Shown here: in pieces, positions 37,339 to 43,581 of the stretch
Layout of the letters: each line of letters opens with the position of its first letter
Numbering within the stretch: position 1 is the stretch's first letter
From: Pseudomonas maioricensis
GTDB lineage: Bacteria; Pseudomonadota; Gammaproteobacteria; Pseudomonadales; Pseudomonadaceae
Direction of reading: 5' to 3'
Length of the DNA: 64,000 nucleotides
NCBI RefSeq assembly: GCF_022790535.1
Contig: NZ_LOHG01000010.1
Coordinates: forward strand, 1 to 64,000
Program-made: the position numbers and the translations under genes
The notes under the pieces: model-generated
Databases searched by the model: none
What the model saw: only the letters and a program-made list of their open reading frames with translations
Told to the model about the DNA's origin: nothing

Positions 37339-38550
37339 TCAGACGCGTGCAGCGGTTACTGCTGCCGAGCCCCAGGTGGTTCTCCAGCGGCGCTTGACGT
37401 TAAACAGGCCGAACCAGGCCAGTACGCCAAGGAATGCAAACAGCCACAGGCCCATCTGATAGTCGCCGGTGTGTTGTTTGATCGAACCCAGGCCGGCCGC
37501 GAGCAGGAAGCCGCCGATACCGCCCGCCATGCCGATCAGGCCGGTCATGACGCCGATTTCCTTGCGAAAGCGCTGTGGCACCAACTGGAACACTGCGCCA
37601 TTACCTGCACCGAGACCGAGCATCGCGGCGACAAACAGTGCCAATGCCGCCCAGGAGCTGGGCAGATTGAAACCCACTGCTGCGATGCAGATTGCGGCGA
37701 CGGCGTACATGCCTGCCAGGGTGCGAATGCCGCCGAAACGGTCAGCCAGGGCGCCGCCCAGTGGACGCATCAGACTGCCGCCAAACACGCAGGCTGCGGT
37801 GTAGTAACCGGCCGTGACCGGGCTAAGGCCATATTGGTCGTTGAAGTAGCCGGGCAGGGCGCTCGCCAGGCCGATAAAACCACCAAAGGTCACGCTGTAG
37901 AAAAACATGAACCACCAACTGTCACGATCGCCCAGTGCTTTGAGGTAGTCGCTCATGGACTTGGGTTTGGCGCGTTCTGGAGCGTTACGTGCCATCAGCG
38001 AGAACGCGATCAGCGTCAGCACCAGCGGAATGACCGCAAAGCCGAACACATTGCTCCAGCCAAAGGCTGCTGCCAGTACCGGGGCAATCAGCGCTGCCAG
38101 CACCGTGCCCGAGTTGCCTGCACCGGCAATGCCCATCGCCTTGCCCTGATGCTCCGCTGGATACCACTGAGAGGCCAGCGGCAATGCGACCGCGAACGAT
38201 GCACCTGCCACCCCGAGAAATACGCCCAGCAGCAACGCCTGCTCGTAGGTGTGAATGCCCAGATTCCAGGCCGTGAACAGGGCCAGAATCACAATGACCT
38301 GGCCGATGATGCCGGCGGTCTTCGGCGACAGCTGGTCGGCCACGATCCCCATCACAAAGCGCAGCAGGGCGCCCGCCAGAATCGGCGTCGCTACCATCAG
38401 GCCGCGTTGTTGGGTGGTGAGTTGCAGGTCGGTTGCGATCTGCACTGCCATTGGGCCGAGCAGGTACCAGACCATGAAGCTCAGGTCGAAATACAGAAAT
38501 GCGGCGAACAGGGTCGGTTTGTGACCGGCCTTCCAGAAGCTTGTATTCAT
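37339..38550 (-). CDS. nasA: Nitrate/nitrite MFS transporter (NarK/NasA type)
   Basis: This 403-residue protein has twelve membrane segments of the major facilitator superfamily. Seen: FLYFDLSFMVWYLLGPMAVQI (first helix, with arginine-associated NNP family signature later), RGLMVATPILAGALLRFVMGIVAD, and the second NNP-like glycine-rich motif AGAGNSGTVLAALIAPVLA and GNGAVFQLVPQRFRKEIGVMTGLIGMAGGIGG. These glycine-rich nitrate signatures mark it as nitrate/nitrite carrier. The ATG at 38550 follows GAGGTG; the frame to 38667 runs through the leader. It is the first gene of the operon behind leader 1. Confidence 0.93.
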   Translation of the reverse strand: MNTSFWKAGHKPTLFAAFLYFDLSFMVWYLLGPMAVQIATDLQLTTQQRGLMVATPILAGALLRFVMGIVADQLSPKTAGIIGQVIVILALFTAWNLGIHTYEQALLLGVFLGVAGASFAVALPLASQWYPAEHQGKAMGIAGAGNSGTVLAALIAPVLAAAFGWSNVFGFAVIPLVLTLIAFSLMARNAPERAKPKSMSDYLKALGDRDSWWFMFFYSVTFGGFIGLASALPGYFNDQYGLSPVTAGYYTAACVFGGSLMRPLGGALADRFGGIRTLAGMYAVAAICIAAVGFNLPSSWAALALFVAAMLGLGAGNGAVFQLVPQRFRKEIGVMTGLIGMAGGIGGFLLAAGLGSIKQHTGDYQMGLWLFAFLGVLAWFGLFNVKRRWRTTWGSAAVTAARV

Positions 38551-38684
38551 TGAACACCTCATCTGCAAAAAGGAGATCTGTCGGTTCAGGCACGGACCTG
38601 AGCCGTAACGGGCTTGAATCTGTAGAAACCTGCAGGTGGGCGTCCATAACCTCGGCAGCTCCACCAACTCCAGTCACTGGAGCC

Positions 38685-38722
38685 AAAACGCAAAAAACGC
38701 CGCAACCCGATTCGCGTTGGCG
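38685..38722 (-). terminator. Leader terminator before the nitrate transporter gene
   Basis: On the minus strand CGC-CAAC pairs with GTTG-CG-GCG (two-base bulge), followed by TTTTTTGCGTTTT. An alternative longer stem pairs TGCGGCG with CGTCGCA at 38733-38739, which is the 3' arm of hairpin 2, so antiterminator and terminator are mutually exclusive. Confidence 0.75.
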
Positions 38723-38731
38723 AAAGAGGTG

Positions 38732-38775
38732 TGCGACGTCTTTGTCGTAGAGTGGGGCAACCGCCGTTGGTTACC
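38732..38775 (-). promoter_or_regulatory. ANTAR (NasT) target: two hexaloop hairpins, leader 1
   Basis: Minus-strand hairpin 1 (38775-38756) has stem GGTAACC/GGTTGCC (one G-U pair) and loop AACGGC. Hairpin 2 (38749-38732) has core stem CGAC/GTCG and loop AAAGAC. Both loops have A at position 1 and G at position 4. Confidence 0.8.
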
Positions 38776-38789
38776 TGTGGTGATTAACT

Positions 38790-38805
38790 AGCAAAAGCTG
38801 GGCCA
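38790..38805 (-). promoter_or_regulatory. Sigma-54 promoter of the nitrate transporter operon
   Basis: TGGCCCAGCTTTTGCT on the minus strand has GG-N10-GC spacing and TGGC..TTGCT ends. Its predicted start lies only a few bases before hairpin 1. Confidence 0.75.
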
Positions 38806-38882
38806 TCTAGAAAGATGGAGGGTTTTTGGGAGTTGTTCTACGGTCCATCAAACTGCGCTGACTCGAGCCAACCGGTGTTTCC

Positions 38883-38971
38883 TGTAGGAGCGCACTCGCA
38901 CCGCGAGGCCGCGATGGCGGTGTATCAGGCAGGACGCCATCGCTGCCTCGCGGTGCTCGTGAGCTCCTACA
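38883..38971. repeat. REP palindrome (GCACTCGCACCGCGAGG type)
   Basis: TGTAGGAGCGCACTCGCACCGCGAGG is answered by CCTCGCGGTGCTCGTGAGCTCCTACA. It resembles 5983-6071 in its TGCTCGTG arm. Confidence 0.88.
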
Positions 38972-39055
38972 AAAGCTTTTAAATTCAGTGGCATACATTC
39001 AGTTTTTGATAGGCGAAGAGCTTGCTCTGCTCCCACAAATCCACAAAACTACGAC

Positions 39056-39631
39056 TCAACCCAACAACTCACTCATCGCAATAATCTGCTCCGCGACCTG
39101 GATCAGCTTCTGCTGTCTACTCATGGCCTGGCGACGCATCAGGGTATAGGCCTCTTCCTCCTTGCAATCCTTCATCTTCATCAGCAGACCCTTGGCCAAC
39201 TCGATGCGTTTGCGCTCGGCCAGTTGCTGGTCCCGTGCCTGAAGTTGTGCACGCAAGGCTTGATCGCTCTCAAAACGGGCCATCGCCACATCGAGAATCG
39301 GCTGCAGGCGCTGGGCGTGAATGCCTTCAACGATATAAGCACTTACCCCTGACTTGATGGCCTGGCGCATCACGCCCGGATCATGCTCATCAGTAAACAT
39401 CACAATAGGGCGCGGTTGATCGCGACTGACCATCACCACCTGCTCCATCACATCGCGGCCAGGTGATTCGGTGTCGATCAGAATCACATCCGGGCGAAGC
39501 GCTTCAACCCGGGCGGGCAGGTCGATAATCAGCCCGGACTCGTCGATCACCTCAAAGCCCGCCTCACTGAGCGCGGCCTTCAGACGCCCGACTTTTTTTG
39601 CCGTGTCATTGATCAAGAGGATACGCAGCAT
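39056..39631 (-). CDS. nasT: NasT, ANTAR antiterminator of nitrate assimilation
   Basis: This 191-residue response-regulator-like protein has an N-terminal receiver-like domain (MLRILLINDTAKKVGRLKAALSEAGFEVIDESG, with DVILIDTESPGRDVMEQVV carrying the aspartate) and a C-terminal ANTAR RNA-binding domain (about 125-185: QLAERKRIELAKGLLMKMKDCKEEEAYTLMRRQAMSRQQKL). Free NasT binds paired hexaloop hairpins to stop leader termination; NasS sequesters it when nitrate is absent. GAGGAG is nine bases from the ATG at 39631 and three from the in-frame ATG at 39637; the former gives the family's MLRILLIND start. It follows nasS by 13 bases. Confidence 0.96.
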   Translation of the reverse strand: MLRILLINDTAKKVGRLKAALSEAGFEVIDESGLIIDLPARVEALRPDVILIDTESPGRDVMEQVVMVSRDQPRPIVMFTDEHDPGVMRQAIKSGVSAYIVEGIHAQRLQPILDVAMARFESDQALRAQLQARDQQLAERKRIELAKGLLMKMKDCKEEEAYTLMRRQAMSRQQKLIQVAEQIIAMSELLG

Positions 39632-39644
39632 AGTCATCAGCTCC

Positions 39645-40865
39645 TCATCGAGTCAGGTCGGCAGTTGCCGAACTGGCCAGCGCATGAAGCTTGAAGCTGC
39701 GCGCATAGCCTGCCGGATCAGAACCGTCCCAGACCTTGCCGTCGATCAACTGGCTGCTGCGCATCGTTGTTGCGGGAACCTCGATGCCCAGTGCCTCGGC
39801 GGCCTGTCGGTACAGCGCCAATTGATGCACGCCCTTGGCCACATTGAGGTAGTCAGGATCCTCACGCAGCAAGCCCCAGCGCCGGAACTGAGTCATGAAC
39901 CACATACCGTCGGACAGATACGGCAGATTGACTTCGCCCTTACCGTGGAAACGCAATGCATGGTGATCGTGCCACTGGTTACCCAGTCCGTCTCGATAAT
40001 CGCCCAGCAGGCGGGGTTCGATGTAGCTGGCGGGAGCATCGAGATAGTCCGCGCCACTGAGCAGTTGCGCGGTACTGCGGCGGTTTTCGTCGCTGGATTC
40101 GATAAAGCGGCTGGCTTCCAGTACGGCCATGACCAAGGCTCGTGCCGTGTTCGGATTCTGTTCGACGAATTCACGAGTGCAGCCCAGCACTTTTTCCGGA
40201 TGGTTCGGCCAGATTGCCTGGGTAGTGGCAAAGGTAAAGCCCAATTGCTGATCCACCGCACTGGCGCCCCAGGGTTCGCCTACACAGAAACCATCAATTC
40301 GACCGGCTTCCAGGTGCTCAACCATACGCGGCGGCGGGACCACCACACTGGTAACGTCCTGCAAGGGGTGAATACCCTGACTTGCCAGCCAGTAGTAAAG
40401 CCACATGGCGTGGTTGCCGGTAGGAAAGGTCTGCGCGAAGGTCAGCTTTGTGCCGCTTTGGTGCGCCTGGCGATCCAGTGCCTCAGGAGTGACCACGCCA
40501 GCGTCTTGCAGCGCGCGCGACAGATTGATGCTCTGGCCATTCTGGTTCAGCCCCATCAGCACGGCCATGTCGGTGGCTGCGCTGCCGCCAATCCCTAATT
40601 GAACTGCGTAAATCAACCCATAGAGAGTGTGGGCTGCGTGCAATTCGCCGCTGACCAGTTTGTCGCGCAGGCTGGCCCAGGAGGGTTGACGTTTGAGGTT
40701 CAGGCTCAGGCCATAAGGCTGGGCAAAGCCCTGCGTCGCGGCCACCACGATAGAGGCGCTATCGGACAAAGGCATGAAGCCGATGTCCAGACTGTTCATC
40801 TCTGGCGCATCGCTGCCAGCTACCCAGGCCAAGGGGTTTCGAGTGGGCTCGTTCATAAAGGTCAT
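39645..40865 (-). CDS. nasS: NasS, nitrate/nitrite sensor
   Basis: This 407-residue protein resembles the NrtA periplasmic nitrate-binding protein but has no signal peptide, so it acts in the cytoplasm, where it holds NasT until nitrate or nitrite binds. Seen: DIGFMPLSDSASIVVAATQGFAQPYGLSLNLKRQPSWASLRDKL, GELHAAHTLYGLIYAVQLGIGG, TFPTGNHAMWLYYWLASQGIHPLQDV, EAGRIDGFCVGEPWGASAVDQ and GEVNLPYLSDGMWFMTQFRRWGLL. GAGG is four bases from the ATG at 40865. It leads the nasS-nasT operon and has its own ANTAR leader. Confidence 0.95.
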   Translation of the reverse strand: MTFMNEPTRNPLAWVAGSDAPEMNSLDIGFMPLSDSASIVVAATQGFAQPYGLSLNLKRQPSWASLRDKLVSGELHAAHTLYGLIYAVQLGIGGSAATDMAVLMGLNQNGQSINLSRALQDAGVVTPEALDRQAHQSGTKLTFAQTFPTGNHAMWLYYWLASQGIHPLQDVTSVVVPPPRMVEHLEAGRIDGFCVGEPWGASAVDQQLGFTFATTQAIWPNHPEKVLGCTREFVEQNPNTARALVMAVLEASRFIESSDENRRSTAQLLSGADYLDAPASYIEPRLLGDYRDGLGNQWHDHHALRFHGKGEVNLPYLSDGMWFMTQFRRWGLLREDPDYLNVAKGVHQLALYRQAAEALGIEVPATTMRSSQLIDGKVWDGSDPAGYARSFKLHALASSATADLTR

Positions 40866-40933
40866 CTGTCCTCTGCCATGACGACTGCGGGTGAACCTGT
40901 GATTTCCGGTTCGGGTTGGCAGGAATCTTCCAT

Positions 40934-40981
40934 AAAAAAAGCGTCGTTCAATCCTTCGCAAAAGCAAAGACGGAACGACGC
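40934..40981 (-). terminator. Leader terminator before nasS
   Basis: On the minus strand GCGTCGTTC pairs with GAACGACGC, with an inner CTTTGC/GCGAAG stem, followed by seven T. The first arm shares GTCG with hairpin 2, so the two are mutually exclusive. Confidence 0.87.
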
Positions 40982-41012
40982 CGTTGTCGATGCAGGACGC
41001 CACCGTTGGCGC
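40976..41012 (-). promoter_or_regulatory. ANTAR (NasT) target: two hexaloop hairpins, leader 3
   Basis: Minus-strand hairpin 1 (41012-40997) has stem GCGCC/GGCGT and loop AACGGT; hairpin 2 (40989-40976) has stem CGAC/GTCG and loop AACGGC. Both loops have A1 and G4. Hairpin 2 overlaps the terminator, so bound NasT would prevent termination. Confidence 0.8.
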
Positions 41013-41032
41013 GCTGCTATTAGCTTAAGCCA

Positions 41033-41048
41033 AGCAAGCGATATGCCA
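41033..41048 (-). promoter_or_regulatory. Sigma-54 promoter of nasS-nasT
   Basis: TGGCATATCGCTTGCT on the minus strand has GG-N10-GC spacing and TGGCA..TTGCT ends. The first hairpin starts about 10 bases after the predicted transcript start. Confidence 0.75.
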
Positions 41049-41185
41049 GTGTCATGCTCACCTAATCGTGGCATAGGTATCTAGACAGCTTTCAAATCGA
41101 GTACCTCGCTGTCGCTCGGCCGACGTGGTTTGACGGGGCGCCTCAGATCAAAAGCAAAGCGAATACAGCGGTTACACCCCGAACC

Positions 41186-41274
41186 GGTAGGAGCGAACTT
41201 GTTCGCGAGACGTCCGCAAATCCAACAAAGGTCTCGTCTGACACACCGCTTCGCAGCCTTCGGCAGCTCCTACA
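41186..41274. repeat. Chimeric REP palindrome
   Basis: The left arm GGTAGGAGCGAACTTGTTCG is of the GAACTTGTTCGCGA family, while the right arm CGCAGCCTTCGGCAGCTCC is of the GAGCTGCCGAAGGCTGCG family. The arms therefore do not pair across most of their length, unlike the other REPs here. Confidence 0.85.
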
Positions 41275-41354
41275 GTTGTGCAGTAAACCCAAGAATCAGG
41301 TCGGCTGTCAGGCCGCCGCGCTTTTGATTTTGATCTGCGGGCGGGTACATCGAG

Positions 41355-41484
41355 CACCAGCGAGGTGCCGAGTGGTGGGGTAAAAGCCTTTTGCTTACTT
41401 TTGGCTGGGCCGGCTTCCGGCGCAAAAGTGAGGCGCGGTAAGGGCGCAACCAATATCAGCCCTGACCGCGGTAATGGATATGTA
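41355..41484. repeat. Dispersed intergenic repeat, copy B
   Basis: Homologous to 37-167 in the same orientation, sharing GTGGTGGGG, TTACTTTTG, GGGCCGGCTTCCGG, AAAAGTGAGGCGC and GCGCAACCAATATCAGCC. It ends shortly before pyrD. Confidence 0.8.
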
Positions 41485-41645
41485 CACAAAGAATCGCTAC
41501 ATGAATGATGTGCATATACCTATGCCAATCACAGCATCACAATCGATCAGTTCATGCAAAAGCCTGCAGGCATGCCTCGCACGCAATCGCTCAGACGTCT
41601 ATAATCGCCGCCCTGAATTCAGCTTCTTACGAGCCGCGCCCGCCC

Positions 41646-42671
41646 ATGTATAACCTGGCCCGCCAGTTACTGTTCAAACTTTCCCCGGAAACTTCCCACG
41701 ACCTGTCGCTGGATCTGATTGGCGCTGGTGGCCGGTTGGGTATCAATGGCCTGTTGAGCAAGGCTCCGGCGCGTCTGCCGGTTAATGTCATGGGGCTGGA
41801 TTTTCCTAATCCAGTCGGGCTGGCTGCTGGTCTGGACAAGAATGGCGCCGCCATTGACGGCTTTGCCCAACTGGGCTTCGGCTTTGTTGAGATCGGTACG
41901 GTCACTCCCCGTCCTCAGCCCGGTAATCCGAAGCCGCGAATTTTCCGTTTGCCTCATGCTGAAGCGATCATCAACCGCATGGGCTTCAACAACCTGGGTG
42001 TCGACAACCTTGTCGCCCGGGTTCAGGCCGCCAGCTACAAAGGCATTCTGGGTATCAATATCGGTAAGAATTTCGATACGCCGGTCGAGCGCGCGGTAGA
42101 CGACTACCTGATCTGTCTGGATAAGGTTTACGCCCACGCCAGCTATGTAACGGTCAATGTGAGTTCGCCAAACACACCCGGCCTGCGCAGCCTGCAGTTC
42201 GGCGATTCGCTCAAGCAACTGCTCGAAGCATTACGCATTCGTCAGGAAGCGCTCACCCGGATGCACGGCAAACGAGTGCCGCTGGCTATCAAGATTGCAC
42301 CGGACATGACCGATGAAGAAACCGTGCTGGTGGCAGCGGCACTGATCGAGTCGGGCATGGATGCAGTGATCGCCACCAATACCACCCTGAGCCGCGAAGG
42401 CGTCGAAGGTTTGCCGCACGGTGACGAGGCGGGCGGTTTGTCCGGCGCTCCGGTGCGCGAGAAGAGCACCCATACCGTGAAGGTGCTGGCTGGCGAACTG
42501 GCCGGGCGTATGCCGATCATTGCGGCGGGCGGGATCACCGAAGGCAAGCATGCGGCTGAGAAAATCGCTGCGGGTGCCAGTCTGGTGCAGATCTACTCCG
42601 GCTTTATCTACAAAGGCCCGGCGCTGATTCGTCAGTCGATAGATGCCATTGCTGCAATGCCTCGGGGCTAA
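41646..42671 (+). CDS. pyrD: Dihydroorotate dehydrogenase, class 2 (quinone)
   Basis: This 341-residue membrane-associated flavoenzyme oxidises dihydroorotate with quinone in pyrimidine synthesis. The N-terminal helix ([25 protein letters not shown]) contacts the membrane and quinone, as in class 2. FMN and substrate residues: [82 protein letters not shown] (catalytic serine), and ATNTTLSR and [31 protein letters not shown]. The ATG at 41646 gives the standard length. Confidence 0.96.
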   Translation: MYNLARQLLFKLSPETSHDLSLDLIGAGGRLGINGLLSKAPARLPVNVMGLDFPNPVGLAAGLDKNGAAIDGFAQLGFGFVEIGTVTPRPQPGNPKPRIFRLPHAEAIINRMGFNNLGVDNLVARVQAASYKGILGINIGKNFDTPVERAVDDYLICLDKVYAHASYVTVNVSSPNTPGLRSLQFGDSLKQLLEALRIRQEALTRMHGKRVPLAIKIAPDMTDEETVLVAAALIESGMDAVIATNTTLSREGVEGLPHGDEAGGLSGAPVREKSTHTVKVLAGELAGRMPIIAAGGITEGKHAAEKIAAGASLVQIYSGFIYKGPALIRQSIDAIAAMPRG

Positions 42672-42689
42672 AACCCGAGCGCGAGACCA

Positions 42690-42716
42690 AAAAAAGGGGC
42701 TCCATATGGAACCCCT
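42690..42716 (-). terminator. Terminator of rmf
   Basis: AAGGGGTTCC and GGAGCCCCTT pair around ATAT, followed on the minus strand by TTTTTTGG. It also lies just after pyrD, which has its own small GC hairpin (CTCGGG/CCCGAG, 42661-42678). Confidence 0.85.
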
Positions 42717-42800
42717 TGGGCTTGCGCCCGGCGCCCGGATGGGACGCTTCTGGTTTGAACTGCTTTCAGAGATTTGATGGACTAGTCGGAAATTACCTGA

Positions 42801-43016
42801 TTATCCGACCGCGTGAAGTTCGTTGAGTCTGTGGATTCCCGCAGTGCCGGTCATACCGTCCCAGTTGTCGCCGCGTCCTTCTCGCCAGCCATTGATCCAG
42901 GCTTGGCGCACCGACGGTAGAGTAAAAGGGCAAAGCTCACGGGATTTACCATGAACGCCGTACTGATATCCGCGTAAAAATGCTCTTTCCAACGGATCAC
43001 GCTTAAGTCTTCTCAT
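42801..43016 (-). CDS. rmf: Ribosome modulation factor
   Basis: This 71-residue protein dimerises 70S ribosomes into inactive 100S particles in stationary phase. MRRLKRDPLERAFLRGYQYGVHGKSRELCPFTLPSVRQAWINGWREGR is the conserved RMF core. The C-terminus is about 15 residues longer than in E. coli (55 residues), as is usual in pseudomonads. The start has GAGGG upstream but spaced by nine bases. The neighbouring pyrD, rlmL and dacB order is conserved in Pseudomonas. Confidence 0.95.
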   Translation of the reverse strand: MRRLKRDPLERAFLRGYQYGVHGKSRELCPFTLPSVRQAWINGWREGRGDNWDGMTGTAGIHRLNELHAVG

Positions 43017-43581
43017 AGGGTGTTGCCCTCGTTTGTTGACTGTTATGTCCCTGAGACCTCATGTCGAGGTCGGGCAGAAATTTTCTGCCGTTGGTACCCG
43101 CTGCCGGCGTCGCGGGCTTTAGTGTTCTCACCGTTGCGGTGACAACCTGTGGTGATTTCTAACCAATGGATCGGACGCTGTGAATGACCGTTTTGTCATA
43201 AGCACGTCATATTTGTAATAACTGGAACATAAGCAAAGATGTGTTTCAAACTTGATTATTTGTGCAGCCCTGCTCCTGTAAGGCTTGGGACGATTATTGA
43301 GACCGCTTCGCAACCGCAGATGATGGCGGCTTGCAAGCACGCGTCATTCGACGAAGGGTCGCGATGTGACTTTTTATTACCGCCGTTGTCGTGCTGAATA
43401 GTAATTTTTAAATGTTCCCTGGCCACGATGGTCAGGAGATGACTGCCTTGGTGACATATGTTCACAGGGTGGTCAGGCACAAGTTGTGTGCCACGCAGGC
43501 GTTCTCCAAGAAAGACGTCTGTTTTAAATCTGGTCGGGCAATGCGTTGCCCGCCGCTTATGGCTCAGGCCCTGGAAGACTC
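43017..43581. other. 565-bp gap between rmf and rlmL
   Basis: Two short inverted repeats stand out: GGCAGAAA/TTTCTGCC (43073-43089) and TCACCG/CGGTGA (43128-43142), both in the rmf leader. The right half is A/T-rich and must contain the rlmL promoter, which I could not place. No gene is supported. Confidence 0.6.
43073..43089. repeat. Inverted repeat in rmf upstream region
   Basis: GGCAGAAA-T-TTTCTGCC is a perfect 8-bp inverted repeat around a single base, about 57 bases before the rmf start. Confidence 0.7.

Larger units (their letters stand above)
38551..39055. other. Gap between nasT and the nitrate transporter
   Basis: It contains leader 1 (38685-38805: terminator, two hairpins, sigma-54 promoter), a REP (38883-38971) and a half REP near 39010-39035 (GCTTGCTCTGCTCCCACA). 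No gene is supported. Confidence 0.75.
41049..41645. other. Gap upstream of nasS and pyrD
   Basis: It contains a chimeric REP (41186-41274) and copy B of the dispersed repeat (41355-41484). The minus-strand frame across 41172-41489 is read through these repeats and is not a gene. No pyrD promoter could be assigned. Confidence 0.7.

Noticed and set aside
37333..38553. A 406-residue plus-strand frame opposite the nitrate transporter
   Set aside because: It is rich in Gln/His/Arg, typical of antisense frames, with no domain; the MFS protein on the other strand is clear.
41172..41489. A 105-residue minus-strand frame near nasS
   Set aside because: It is encoded by the REP and dispersed repeat; such frames recur wherever the repeat occurs and are not genes.
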